Notes: generated by a model from the letters alone, not told the origin. Shown: positions 1 to 12,030, counted from the stretch's first letter. The stretch is 64,000 bases of DNA from Omphalotus guepiniiformis (GCA_028554645.1 JAQOOI010000058.1:744001-808000), one strand, 5' to 3'. Numbers and translations are program-made.

Positions 1-961
1 TTTTTCCGGCTCCGGTAACCCATGAGTCTCAACAGGCAGCGCCAAATTCTCCGTCATCGCAAACCTCCTCCCAACAACAGGACTATCAATCGGGTCCGTA
101 GAGAAATATCCTGTTGACGGGACAGAGGGTGGTTTATCTGCGATCGCACGTACGATTCGACCTGCGAAAGGGATTGGTAGGCGGAGAAGAACGGAGCCTA
201 CGCCTCGGCCTACTTTGTTTAGTTTTTCTTTGGATGTGGATTTTGAGTTGGGCGATGTGGAGTTTGTTAGGAGGAGGAGCATGGCTCGGGTTGTACAGAG
301 ACGGACGGAGAGACCTAGGGGTTTGAAGAGGTTTAGGTTTGCGGAGCGGAGGTAGCGGTCTGTTAGGGTTTTGGAGAGGACGTGCATTGAGGTTTGGGCG
401 GCGGTTTGGATTATGACGCTTGCGATTATTGCCCAGTGGTATGGTCTGTAAGAAAACAACAGAAACGAAGTTCAGGAGAGGGTTATGGAATGAGGAGAAA
501 CCAAACGCAACGCACACAAAACCAATAACCATCCCAGCATAATCAACAACCCTCAAAGGCGGACTAGCAACAATAGCCAAATTCAACCCATCGACAAAAT
601 TTAACATCGTCTCTTGTGAAATTCCAACACTTTCTAAAACTTCATTGTATCCTCTAGCAAAAGCCGAATCGAAACGAGAGTTGACGCTAATTTGCGGTAA
701 ACAGAAAGGTAGAGAGAGTGATTCGGATGTATCCTCAGGAAGACGTCGTTTATCGGAGGAGTCGCCTGGTGAAGGAATGGGTACAGGTGGGAGGTAAGAA
801 CGTATGAGGAGGTCTGCATCTCGAGTTAATTGAATGCCGGAGGAGGTTCCCGCCGATTCCGATCCCGACGTTGATTTCTTGGATGGTTTCTTCTTCTTCT
901 TCTTCTCATCATCGTAGGAAAGAGAAGGGGTTTGAGAGTATGGAGGTAGTTCGAAAGACAT
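1..961 (-). CDS. Conserved fungal protein of unknown function, 3' part off the left edge
   Basis: Partial gene; I do not recognise a named function. The ATG is at 961-959. Exon 1 (961-516) has a low-complexity Lys/Ser N-terminus followed by an ordered segment. A 70 bp GT-AG intron (515-446) joins in frame to exon 2, which stays open to base 1. Across the junction it reads VIGFVPYHWAIIASVIIQTA, then a segment with SKTLTDRYLRSANLNLFKP and VRLCTTRAM. From memory this resembles a widespread uncharacterised fungal family whose members share a hydrophobic stretch and an YLK/R-N-LF-P-GL motif. An uninterrupted reading across the intron runs into nonsense, so the spliced form is preferred. Sure of the gene and the splice, unsure of the role. 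Confidence 0.75.
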
Positions 962-1362
962 GGTTTGGTATGAATTTTCGTCGAAGGGCTTGACCAGCTA
1001 ACTAACCCTTTATAAGATATCATTGCACTGAAACAATGGTGGTGTCTAAGTCTTACCTACCTTGGTACCGCATGACCGACCCACTAGCGCCTAGCACTAA
1101 AACCTACTACCCCCCTGTCTAGCTTGGATTTCAGTGAATGATTGTCAGACATTCGACAGCCCATCTGAATGACCGTAAGGTCCCTTGATATCCTAAGTTG
1201 GAAGTTATCATCGCCAGCACGATTGAGCAGGCAGCGAAAGCAGGCAGTAAGAAAGCGCTAGTGAAAGTAGGGCGAAAGCCTTACCAAGAGCAGGTTCTTT
1301 TGAAAAATTCTCTTAAGTAGTGACATACACGATCATTCCAAGGACTTGAGCAGATTAACATG
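962..1362. other. Intergenic, no gene seen
   Basis: About 400 bp between the start of the left-edge gene and the tRNA. It is presumably the promoter of the left gene. I see no coding potential and no clear TATA box. Confidence 0.5.
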
Positions 1363-1443
1363 TCCCTGGTAGTATATCGGTTAGTACACGCGCCTGTCAT
1401 CATGCGATCGCGCGAAAGCTGGGTTCGACTCCCAGCCAGGGAG
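1363..1443 (+). tRNA. tRNA-Asp (anticodon GTC) with a short intron
   Basis: The acceptor strands TCCCTGG (1363-1369) and CCAGGGA (1436-1442) pair completely, with discriminator G at 1443. The T arm has the perfect stem CTGGG/CCCAG around loop TTCGACT. The anticodon stem CGCGC/GCGCG encloses the loop CTGTCA, putting GTC at the anticodon. About 9 extra bases (TCATGCGAT) follow position 37, the standard place for a eukaryotic tRNA intron. A T-run (from about 1461) downstream suits RNA polymerase III termination. The exact intron ends are ambiguous by a base. Confidence 0.9.
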
Positions 1444-2978
1444 TGTGTTGTACGAGAACCATTTTTTCTTTCTCTCATCTACATGCATAAAGATATCAAT
1501 GAAATCATATCGAACAACCAGCCCTGCTGCATTTTGTGCGCGCTCAGGAGCTGTTCCTATGTAGACGCTATTCCTAGGGTCTGGCCAAGGCTGTATTTCA
1601 AGGATTTTATGTGCGCTAGAAGTTAGTAAATTGTGAGAATCACTCTACCATTACGCTCTCCAACTGTTGTGTCTTTCTTTCTATGTGAATCAGCACCTAG
1701 AGACTGGGAGGTGTACTGTACATCCGATGTACTGATAGAGTAGTTAGAATAGCTCTAGACGAACAAAAGTACTGTAAGTCAGAGATTCAATACGAAGCAC
1801 AGCCTAGCTGTAAGTACTTGCTAGTACCATCAGTTCTAGTTATGTTTGACCCTCCCGGGCAACTTTCGGGTTCTACGGAAGAGGTAGTGATCAAAGCGGA
1901 CGCTCTGTTATCTCATTGTGTCCTCGTCAATGCAACCCCCTCTCAGCTTGGAGAAAGCCCGAAATCCCGAAATCCTGAAATCTCGAAGGATGGTAGGTAT
2001 GTATGTTGCCACCTGTTGCCGCCTTGCTGACGACTTGAATTTGCTGTAGTGACTCTGACGGCGAAGGCAAAGCGAGGAGTTTGCTTCTCATTTCTACGGT
2101 CACTGTCGGTGCTATATGTACTTGTTCAAGATCCTTATACGTATGCCTACACGTTGACCTTCACGAAGTTCAACACGAATATTGCAGTACTAGGCTATGT
2201 AGTGCGCAACAAGGGTAAAGCCTATATGTAAGTAGGTAAATAGGAGGTCATACATACGTGATTCGACTGGCTAGGGTCAGTATTGAATGCACATTTCATG
2301 ACTCTTATCACAATACTATGCCATACTTATCTGCACGGTAGGTTTATCTACTTCCGGCAGCCCGAAGCTGTGTACATACAGAACAATGGGTTGTTTATAC
2401 AGTCTGAGTATATCCGTCTTGAAGTAGCCTTACAACTTACCCACCCTGATCTTTGCCAAATCTACGGCGGCCTGGTATTAAGCTACACCAGGGGACTCGG
2501 ATATGTAACACCCTTACACGATCATCTATGTAAATGAAGTTGAGAAGTTGCAGAGCGGCGGAAGTCCTACTATACCTATACTCCACTGATGAGTGGGTGG
2601 TACTTGGATTTTCTCCTAGACTTCGAGGCTTCAAGCTTGCAACGTTGACTGAGATATTCGAATATGTCAAGTCCGAGTCCGAGTCGTATCGACGAATACC
2701 GACCGGCGGCGGGTTTTCATAGAAGTTGCTATGTTAAGTATGAGTAAGTTAAAGCATCATTTATATTGATCCTCCGATGTTGAATTGAGGAATTGAGGAG
2801 TCAGTCTACTTCAAGTTTCCCTCGAGTCGCTGATAGGCAATAAGTAAGTAAATAAGGCCGGGATTCATTGAATTCTTTTCTCGTTCTTTTTTACTACTCA
2901 TTGACCACTCTTTAGCAGCCAAACGAATAACATCATCATCCATCCATCACCCTTCCCCCCAATAATCAACACATCCAC
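1444..2978. other. Intergenic, no gene seen
   Basis: About 1.5 kb containing only short open stretches, without a convincing splice pattern, codon signal or homology that I can recognise. The first bases carry the Pol III T-run of the tRNA gene. Confidence 0.5.
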
Positions 2979-3867
2979 TCAACCAAAAACATCTTCAGAA
3001 ACAATAACAGCCCGCCAAAATAGATCATACTCCGAATCTTCAACCAACAACACCCTACTCCCACTCCCACTCCCGCTATCCGATTCCGAAGTTTTCTGCG
3101 CAAGTCCAAGTCCAAGCAAGCCGAGATTCCAATTCCAATTCCAATTCCAATTTCTGGGCCATACTAACGCTATCAAGTTCTCCACGGTATTCTAAATGAG
3201 AAGAAAACTTGATGTCAATGGGCAGTACCGTAAGATATGATACTAACTGACCTGTCCGAAACCGCAGCGGAACGGGAATAGAGTCGTCCAAAAGTGAGTT
3301 GTCGGTCCCAAGATCTCGAAAGAGTGGGGTATTTCGATTGAGCGTGAGGATGATTCAGGCGGCGGCGTACCCACCACCGAGTCTTGTGATTCTTGCGAAA
3401 CGTCAGATACTTGAAGACCGGCGCCACCGATAGAGCTAGTTATACCAATCCCGACAACCTAAGTAAAAACACCACATCCCATCAATCCATTAGTCTTAGT
3501 CGTGCATGCGACGAAGAGTACACGAAGATACGGGTACGCGTACCTCTTGTATCCGCATCACAGAGGACCTCGCATCCAAGTCCAAATCCAAATTTACCCC
3601 ACCCGAGCAAACCGAGCAACCCGAGCCCGAGTTATCTTCTCCGCCTCCGCCTCGACATCGACTGAACTCAGGCTCGCCGTCGAATGACCTGGCGCGCTGA
3701 AGCGACGTATGTGAATGTGGATGTGTGTGAACGCCAATGAAGAGAGAAGACAGGAGCAGAAGAGAAAAGAGGGTGAGTGTGAGGGTGAGTGGGGGGACTC
3801 GGAGGAGACGCGCGACAGAGGAGGAGGCAGGGGAAGAGGAAGAGGAAGAACGATGTCGCAGTGTCAT
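2979..3867 (-). CDS. Orphan secreted or membrane-anchored protein, copy A of a two-member family
   Basis: Three exons by my reading: 3867-3544, 3458-3252 and 3191-2979, all phase 0, giving 247 aa. Exon 1 has a Ser-rich start and a strong hydrophobic run (TLTLTLFSLLLLSSLFIGV), a signal peptide or type II anchor. Exon 2 carries IPHSFEILGPTT and ends FRCGFGQ. Exon 3 has a WN repeat and a GSGSGSG stretch, then the C-terminus EYDLFWRAVIVSEDVFG. The gene at 47,255-47,966 has the same exon order, the same intron positions (after R-I/T-Q-E and after F-G-Q/K) and a near-identical C-terminus (DYDTFWRSAIVSNDVFGS). That shared structure is the main evidence that both are genes. Function unknown; the Trp-Asn and Gly-Ser repeats are specific to this copy. 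Confidence 0.7.
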
Positions 3868-4479
3868 CCTAAGATCTACCAGCCTCAGCCTCAGCGGAAT
3901 ACGGTAGTCGAGTCCGAGTACGGGAGAGGACTAGTTAGGGTACTAGTGAGTAGTGCAGGGACGAGGAAGAGGATGGTTTCATTTTTTGAATGAAACGAAA
4001 CGAAACGAAACCAAGCCCTGTTTCTGTCTCTGTCTCTGTTTCGGTTTCTCTTGTCGATGTCAATATCGATGTCAATATCGAAGATCAGGCGACCTGACGA
4101 ACACGCTGACGACCCGACAGGAGAAAGTGTTTCTTATTTTGCGGTTTTAGGTCGAGGCTGAGGCGCTGAGGTCGAGGGTGCCGGTGAGGATGAGGTTGAG
4201 GGAGGGTGTATTTGAAAAGGGGGCGGTCAGACATGGACAAGAAAAGATGGTTTTCGGGGGATTTGGTCTTGGTCTTGGCGAGATGGAATTAGGATTAGGA
4301 AGGAGGGGTGAGTGGGTGAGACATGCCATGTGTACAGGCGACGTGTCGAGGGCAGAGGTAGTAATGTGACCATGGATGAATATTTGAATTCGATAGTACT
4401 GGTGGGATTCTGAGGTGGGGTTTTTTTTAAATGGCAATGGCAATGGCTTCGGCTTTGAGGAGACCGCACAGTACAGAGA

Positions 4480-4856
4480 CTATGTATATGTAGAGCGGGC
4501 GACAAGGAATTTTTTGGTGTATGCTCTAGGACGCTCGAAGTGGCCTGGAATTGCGACAGAAGGGAAGCCAGCCAGCACTGCAGCACTCAGCAGTAATGGG
4601 GTACCAACGGCTGCGGCGGCGAGAATCTTTGGGAATTCATACATAGTCAAACTGCACTGAGTTGAATGCATTAACCAAAGTAAATATGAAGAGCTTACCC
4701 AATGCCCACACCCCTGCGTATACTATGTACATCTTTCCATTGAAGTAATGTTGTTTAAACTGAATTTGCCTAAATTCGAGTTAGCAAAGAGAACAGAAAA
4801 TAAAATGACCACTCCTGAAAATACTTACTAGACGGGTATTGAAAATGTTCAGTCAT
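4480..4856 (-). CDS. Very small predicted single-pass membrane protein
   Basis: The ATG is at 4856-4854 (MTEHFQYP). After an intron, the segment QIQFKQHYFNGKMYIVYAGV then WALG is clearly protein-like, followed by a good GTAAGC donor. If the acceptor just before CCGTTGGTACC is used, the protein continues AVGTPLLLSAAVLAG, a hydrophobic segment, and ends at 4480. Using an earlier acceptor gives a stop after only a few residues. The first intron needs a weak GTCTAG donor to keep frame, so the 5' junction is uncertain. Size and shape suit a small inner-mitochondrial-membrane subunit, but that is inference; I cannot name it. It is divergent from the small gene starting at 5060. Confidence 0.45.
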
Positions 4857-5059
4857 GGTTAGATGTAGAAACTAAAGACAGACGCGGCGGCGCGTTGTGC
4901 ACAAAGTCCTAGACTGCTTACCTCAGCCCGTCACTCTACTCAAACGCTCAAGCGCTCACCACGCTCACCGGCACCGACACCAGGCGCTCACGGAAATCCA
5001 GCTAAACATCGAGAACAACTCCGACTTTCTTCGTCTATCTATGTATCAATAACCCGACA

Positions 5060-5601
5060 ATGCCGATGTCCGAGTCACCTCTGTGGGGCTGGCTGCTATT
5101 TGGGAGATGAAAATGTACTCAGGCTGAAGCGTCTGCGTATATTCAAGGTCGGTCATCCTTAGCCTTGATCGAATCGAATCTCTGAACGGGAATTTTCAGC
5201 CCGAAAACCCCAAAGCTCTAGCTGTGATACCACAGGACACCCTACGTGAGCGTATGCGTGCTTTAGGAGACCTGAAGAGCTGGTGTCGTCAGAGTCCTGG
5301 GAGCTTATCGAAGAAGCGGGGGAGGTGTAGCCTGGAGGAGAAGGAGTTGATCGTGGATATGTTGATATCATTGTACGAGGTGAGTCGGAGCACTTTAGAT
5401 CGCGCCTCTTTAATCTGGCGAGGAACAGGAACCCAGGGCGGCCTCAGACACATCCACCATCTCCCGAGTTACAAGCACTAGCAAACCCATCCTACGTACG
5501 AAGCCCAACACAAATTCCTCGACAACAACCCCAAGTTCAAGACCCTGCAGAGCGCGGGATACCCGTACCCACTTTTATTGCGGAGTTGGGACAGTGATTG
5601 A
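5060..5601 (+). CDS. Small conserved-looking protein of unknown function (115 aa, four exons)
   Basis: Exons 5060-5082, 5123-5147, 5200-5379 and 5482-5601 join in frame to a 115-aa protein. The core in exon 3 (PENPKALAVIPQDTLRERMR, later KELIVDMLISLYE) splices to exon 4 (QTHPTYEAQHKFLDNNPKFK, then LQSAGYPYPLLLRSWDSD). Donor GTGAGT at 5380 and acceptor CACTAG before 5482 are clean and phase 0. No single reading frame covers it, so an ORF scan misses it. The first intron would be only 40 bp, which is short, so the start is the least certain part. It is charged and lacks a signal or membrane segment. I do not recognise a family. Confidence 0.55.
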
Positions 5602-6293
5602 CTCGGAACTGTCCCGGTGCCTCTTTCATACCACCGGAACTTTGGTTGCCCCGATGATGCTGGAGCTACACTTATTTGGAAATGATCGTCTTCCTTGCAA
5701 TAAGTAGAGAAATACTACAACCTGTTATGTACCTCGGCACAAGTCCGATCCGATCCGAGTCTGTGCGTCGTTCCTCGACTTGGAACGGGTTCTCGGATGT
5801 GCAGCCTCCCAGTATCGCATTCGTCGTTTTCTCTTGTCATGTATTTGACTAACGCGGGTTTCAACGTTTCCCCTCCACTCAAATTATAGCACTGACAAGG
5901 TAGAGTCATTTGCTCGCACGCTCGTTGTGAACAACATCTTTACTGGATACAAGATGATGATGATGAGATAGATATTAATGGACCTATGATATATGATACG
6001 GTATCAAGTCCACCACTCCACTATCGTCGCACCTCCTCAAAGTCATATAAGCCTTGGCACGTCCGTCATCAAAACCAAAACCAAAACAGACTACTCACTC
6101 ACTCAACACTCACTAATTCGTAATGTATCGTATCAACTTAATACAACAATTCATTCATTGAAACCCCAATCCCATCAAACGTCAGTTCTTTAACTAAATT
6201 TTGTAAAAAGGAACGTCCGAGTCGGAGTCGTAAGCAAGAGATCCAAAACTTCAGGATCATATCATATCATGGTACACATAGTTCATCACCGCA
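5602..6293. other. Intergenic region between convergent genes
   Basis: About 690 bp between the 3' ends of the small + strand gene and the - strand P450. No gene seen; it should hold both 3' UTRs. A short ATG-repeat microsatellite (gatgatgatga) lies near 5952. Confidence 0.5.
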
Positions 6294-9200
6294 TCACCCT
6301 TCCCTCTTCATAAACGTCAACGGCACACGAGCAGGCCTACAAACAAAACCGAAACCCCCAAAAACCCAAAGGGCCGCCATTAAACCTCAAAAGTAAGAAG
6401 GTAAGAAGAACCCCCTCACTCACGTAAGCGTTATCCCATAAACCGCCTCCAACACTCGACTTTTTCTCTCTTCAAATGACTCTTGCTTGAATTGAGGTTC
6501 GTCTAGGATACTGATTTTGTAGTGCTTGATGAGCATAGTGATCATTGCGATGTTTTCGATTTCGGCGAATCTAGTGCGAGTGTTTTGTAAGAGGATGGTG
6601 ATTTAGGCCATTAGGAGTGAAGTGATCTTTGAACAGACCTTTTACCGATGCATGATCGAGCACCTGGGGGAGAGGTTGTTAATGGAAAGTAAGGAGTCTA
6701 AGATTCAAAACGTACCAGCACTAAAAGGGATAAACGCATCCCGCGGCCAATCGGCACCTAAAAATCTCTCTGGTTTGAATTCGAAAGGATCACTCCAATA
6801 TCGTGCTGTACACCAGTTACCAAACAACATGGGTATCAGGACATAGGGTATCAGGTTAGAATCTTTCCACATAAAACATCACGCCAGGAAGAATGACCAA
6901 AGTTACTTACGATTATAATGAACACCAGAAGGATGAACAACGATCTGTGTTCCCCTCGGGACAGGGATCGTGAGACGATCTCCGATGGGGTTGCTTATGG
7001 TGAATGATGTGTCGTGTGTGGTGTATTTTGGGATGCCTAGAGCCTGTGAAGGAAGGAAGGATCGGGATCGTTAGAGCGAGAGCGAGAGATGCGAAGAATC
7101 GTTAGAGCAAGAGATGTGATGTAGTAATTGGTGGTTGTGAGAGCGGATGAATGGTACGTACGGAAGGAAAGAGACGAAGTGTTTCGTTGAGGATTCTAGT
7201 GCGAAGTTCGAGTTAACGCCGGATAAAACGTGTGAGAGGCAGAGGGAGGTATTACATACGCCATTGCCCGAGTCAACAGAGGTAAGTCTTCGTATGTCTA
7301 TCGTGAAGTAGTATCAGTACCCACACGACCCAACGACCCCCACCCCCACCCCCACCCAAACCACCCGGAGATAATTCAAGTACATGAACAAATTAATTTA
7401 AGAACTTATACTCACCGGAATCCTGTCAGGCCCACAGACTTCCTGTATCTGAACCCACAGTTTCTCTTGTTCATCGGGGTATAGAGCTAGGAGACCCAGT
7501 GTGAACGTGAGGGTGTGAGATGTTGTCTGGTTGGGTTGAAAACGCCAGGTTATCGTTAGCCCAGACCAGACCAGTGAAGTGGTAGGTGCGAAACACCTTC
7601 ACACACCTCGTGCCCCGCTAAGAGGAATATAAACATATTTCCTACACGACCTTCAGCGTTAGCGCTGCCAAGCCAATACCAGTACCAGTAACAATGGGAA
7701 GAATAGGATAGAGTAGACTCGGACTCACCAATCAACTCCGAATCATCCAAATTGTTACGTTGTTCAACTTCATCTTCATCTTCATCAAGTTCGGAATCGT
7801 TCGCAGCGAGAAGGTTACTAAATAAATCAGAACTTGAACTTTGGTTCAACAACGTATAACCCGAGGTTCTGCGTCTGCGTGAGTGGATCATTTCTTGGAG
7901 ATACACCTGTGTTCAAAGTTGTTTTCGTGAGTGCGTTTTTTCGGGAGACGTACGAAAACCGAAGACCGAAGACGACATAAAACCGAAGACGAAGCCGCAC
8001 CTTCAACTCCCCAAACGCCCTCCTTGTCCTCCTCAACCGCCGCGTTATACCAGGAACCCAATCCGGTACAGCGAGTTTTAGAAATGTTTCTTTAGAGACT
8101 ATCCGGAATGATTCGGCGAATGTCATTGTCATTTTGTGGTGGTGGTGGCTTTCCGCGTGTGCGTGTGCGGTTATCGTTGTGGTTGGGATGGGAGAGGTAG
8201 AGGGAGAGGGAGAGGGAGAGGTAGAGGTAGAGGAGGAGGAGGAGTCAGGGTGGGTCCAGGGGATGTGGTTTCCGAAACCTCATGGTGGATCGAAGACGGG
8301 AGTGAGGTCAGTGGTTGAAAAGAAAGAAAGTTGAAAAGAAGGAAAAAAGGGAAGAAGGGGTTTTTTCTTTTGCTTACCTGCTGAGGATATGACGTGTAGC
8401 CCGAGCTGCCAGTGATCAAGTTCAAGTACAGTTCAGGTTCAGGAAGATACGAGAAAGAGAACTTGAAGAAGAGCGTAGGATGTAAGTACATACCTCGATC
8501 GCATATTCAGAAAAATCCTCCATAGTAAAAATTTCACTCCGTTCGTTCCCTTTCCCTACCACTTGATCGAAGAACTCGGATACAGCCCGAATACTTTCTT
8601 CCCATACGAGTCTATTGTTTCTCTAGCGAAGCGTACCATAAACCGTAACCGGTGCAACCCCATGAAACGTCAGCGTCGGCGTCATTACTCATGTATATGC
8701 TACTTAGCAGGATCGAATTCACGTACCTCCGAGAACGCAGGAGCACATATCTTCCTATACATCTTCCACTCATCACCTTCGCTCGCGATGATATTCTCAC
8801 CGAAGAATGTGAGTGGGGCGTATTGGTCGGTGGGTTTGGGGAATTGGGTGCGGTTGGAGCAGATTTCCTGTAAGATTCCAAGGTAGTGTGTACCCCACGT
8901 CAACGTATTTCGGGCCCGCATGACGGCTCGAATGGAGTTTGGAATATGTATACATTATTACTTACCTTTATGATTGTTGGATCGGCGATAAGGAGTGTAG
9001 TACGGACTGATGGCCAGAATGATACCTTGAATGGCAGATTAGTAGAAGTGAGGGATGATTTGTATGCATAACAAGCCCAATTAGAAGCACTATGTACTGA
9101 CTGCAGCACTGATATCCCATCCGTTCTTGTAGACTACATCATTAGTATGGGTATGGTTCAATGAGTGACGCCACATATGACTCATGACTTGACATAAGGA

Positions 9201-9545
9201 GAAGGAGCTTACAATCGTGTTTCTTCAACCAAAACTGGAACTGACCAAGAACAAACCTCGAGCTGTACCCGAATACACTCGCTAGTGGACTCTCATTGGG
9301 GAGTAAGGTGATGGGACCGAGAATCTTTTGGATGCTATGCGCATGCGAATGCGATATATCATATATATATACGTCAATGACTCGGGAGTCGGAGTCGGAG
9401 GAGGGCGATGAAACGGAAACGGAAACACATTACTATGTAATACTCACCTTCCCGTCTTTTTAACTCGATTGTAATCGGTGTACACTCGCGCGAGGTATAC
9501 GAGTATTATTGAAATGCCTATAGTTGAGAATAATTGAAGAAACAT
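6294..9545 (-). CDS. Cytochrome P450 monooxygenase (microsomal class II)
   Basis: Haem-thiolate monooxygenase that would receive electrons from NADPH-P450 reductase at the ER. The ATG is at 9545; exon 1 encodes an N-terminal anchor (LFSTIGISIILVYLARVYTD). Many short exons follow. The C-helix region reads GDEWKMYRKICAPAFSE. The I-helix is FIFLLAGHE, spliced to TTSHT, giving the A-G-x-D/E-T-T oxygen-activation motif. The K-helix is ETLR (ExxR). The haem loop FSAGARSCIGKRFAE is assembled from three exons and has the FxxGxRxCxG cysteine. The C-terminus splices to RVPLTFMKREG with stop at 6294. All diagnostic motifs are intact, so the enzyme is probably active. The substrate and CYP family cannot be read from sequence alone; agaricomycete genomes carry large expanded P450 clans with this character. 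Confidence 0.93.
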
Positions 9546-10012
9546 TTGAGGAAAGTCGTGGAAACTTTAGTGGTCTGAGAGTCGAGGTGGAGGAGGAAGA
9601 GAAGCATTTCTGTAGGAATCAGAACGCGCCACCTCTGAGTCTCACTGACAACTGTGGGTCCTACATAGCCAAGAGCATGGGTTCAATGCAGCCGGCCGTC
9701 CCGCATACAAATGAATAGATATCACCGGACATTATGGTCCAATTAGGAACCGGAGCGAGAAATTGCCTTTCCGAACATGTGCATGACCAGTTGACCCTCC
9801 AAACCCTAAGCACCCTACGCTCACCGTGAACGTTTGAACGCGTAGACCGTTTCGCAAGCTTCACATGCACACACCCCAAGCCTGAAAAGAATGATGAATA
9901 GATTTTGACTCCAGCAATCATACACTGCAATGGAGTTTACTATATAGTAATAGTATCAACAACTACCCCCAACGACCCGCACGAATCTAACAGAAAGACC
10001 AAAAAGAAACAC
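9546..10012. other. Intergenic, no gene seen
   Basis: About 470 bp upstream of the P450 and downstream of the Pho88-like gene. It should include the P450 promoter. No coding signal. Confidence 0.5.
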
Positions 10013-11105
10013 CTAATCGTCTTTCTTAGCTCCAACCTTCTTCTCTGCCTCCGTGATAGCAGCGTTATCCGTCTGAGGACCCGAAGCGCCTATTCAAAGT
10101 GAAGAAAGAGAAGGGGAACGGGGGATGAGCAAAGAACACAGTGGACACAACGATAACAACGAAGGATAAAAACGAGGGCAACTAACCGAATAAACCAGCA
10201 GGAGCCTTGAACGGCCTCTTAAGGTCACCCTCAGCAGGTTTACCAAGGATATGAATAGCAACGGGTTTAGCATCCCAAACGCCTTTAAGACCCATGAGAG
10301 ATTGGATGAAGAGGGGTTGAGTGAATTTCATGTATCCATGAAGGAAACCCATCATGGCGATACCCATGTAAACTGAGCGAAGCTGGGTAGGGATGGGAAA
10401 GGAAGAATGAGCAAGGAGTCAGTGGTTTTTCGGGTGGGTGTCTGAGAAATAGAGGGTGGGGGTCGAGATGGGATGCGGTGCGGTGCGGTAGGGGTAGTGG
10501 AAAGGAGGGGGATGAACACGACGTACCAGTTTCGATACCTCGGAAAGGTCGTAGTCCCGTACTGTCGTCGTTACAAGTTTCCCTTGCTCATTGGGGGTCA
10601 TAGAACGAACCTACGTTAGAAACAAGAAACCCTAAAGACAGAATGTTCACAGAAGACGTACCATAGGGCTCGGAGGTTCCACTATCGAGACACACGCACA
10701 CGAACCCACCAATCACATCAGCTACCCCCATAACAAATACACAACGCAACAAATCAACCACCCACCATACTTGAGCACAGTCTGGTCGTTCTTTTTCTTC
10801 ACCTAAAACCCCCCCCCCAAAAAAAAGGGTCAGTCAATAGCTGTAAAACCCAGCGAGCCTAGAAAGCCCAGATCACTCACCGTCAAAGAAACATAGTAAT
10901 ATATAGCTAATATAACTAGCTGAGTCGCAACATATCCAATACGAACATAGTTCAAAACCTCAGGATCCTCAAATGGGATCTTTCGTGCCACTGTGCAAAA
11001 CAGAGTTGAAAAAACGTCAGTGATGATTAAGAGCGGCGAGGGGATAAGATACGTACGCTGCATAGCAGCTAGAGAGATGACGAGGTTTTGAACTGGACCG
11101 CTCAT
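10013..11105 (-). CDS. PHO88: Pho88 / Snd3 family ER membrane protein (SRP-independent targeting)
   Basis: Homologues act at the ER in the SND pathway that targets membrane proteins independently of SRP, and were first linked to phosphate transport in yeast. The start is at 11105: MSGPVQNLVISLAAMQ, then splicing to LARKIPFEDPEVLNYVRIGY and the membrane segment VATQLVILAIYYYVS, which is typical of the family. Later exons give KKKNDQTVLKY, TPNEQGKLVTTTVRDYDLSE and YMGIAMMGFLHGYMKFTQPL. The last exon ends KKVGAKKDD at 10013, a charged tail usual for the family. The exon order and all conserved blocks are present, so the gene looks complete. The symbol is assigned by family, not by synteny. Confidence 0.93.
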
Positions 11106-12030
11106 TTTCGTATATGGGATGGGAACGTTGAAGAACGGCGAGGGACGGACGGCGAAGGTAAGAAGAACGCGTACGTGGTCGGTTTGGACTTGTTTACATA
11201 CGTAGCAAAAAATGCATTTGTGCTATCGGGCCGCTCGGAGTAGCTACCCCCTCCTAATCTATTCAGAACCATGCTCAAAGAACCTGTTGAATATGAATAT
11301 TTGAATGTTCATAATTCTGGATATTTTGACGTACTAGCTACTACCTAACAATCGGTAAAAATACACAATTAATACATAGCAACTTCCAAGAAAACGAGAA
11401 AAAGAAAGAAGATAAAGGCAGGTCATACACGAAATTTAAATTAGCAATTCCACCGAAAAAGCAAGAGGGGTGGCACTGGCATACGCAGGAAACTGAGGAA
11501 GGAGGGGAGGTTAGTAGTCAATCAAGCACACAAGAAAAGAGATATGACAAGAGGGATATAAAAGAGTGGCAGGCGTTTTTACATAAAAAAAGAATTGTAT
11601 GTCCTTTTTGAATAGATATATAGTCGTAATTATTATAATACGCTACGCCAATTTCACAGCTGTTCTCGAGATGGAGGGGGATAAAGAAAGAGGAAAATGT
11701 GTTTTATATCACCAGGATTTCGCACAATATTCATAGGTAGGAGGGTAAACCAGATCAACACCAGCTCCATACGGGGGGTAAAACTACGGTGAGGGGTGGT
11801 AAAATAACTGGGGGTATATCATATCCTAGGAAAAACAAAAACGCTTTATTAGTGCGCAGCGAGAAAAAGGAGAAGCGGAAAAGGCAAGCCTCACCAAGTC
11901 TCATCTATATGCAGGCAGCTTGAAACACATAAGTCGTAAAAAAGCGAACAGAAAGCAGAGAGGAAAAGATAGCAAGATGCTTAGAAACAAAAAGATAACA
12001 AAAAAAGGGGAGGGCATGCAGGTAAGTAAT
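11106..12030. other. Intergenic: Pho88 promoter and transcription-factor 3' region
   Basis: About 925 bp, AT-richer than its surroundings, without a gene that I can support. It lies upstream of the Pho88-like gene and downstream of the transcription factor, both on the - strand. Confidence 0.5.

Noticed and set aside
8134..8334. Glu/Gly-rich open frames on +
   Set aside because: Simple repeat AGAGGG/GTAGAG lying antisense to an intron/exon boundary of the P450.
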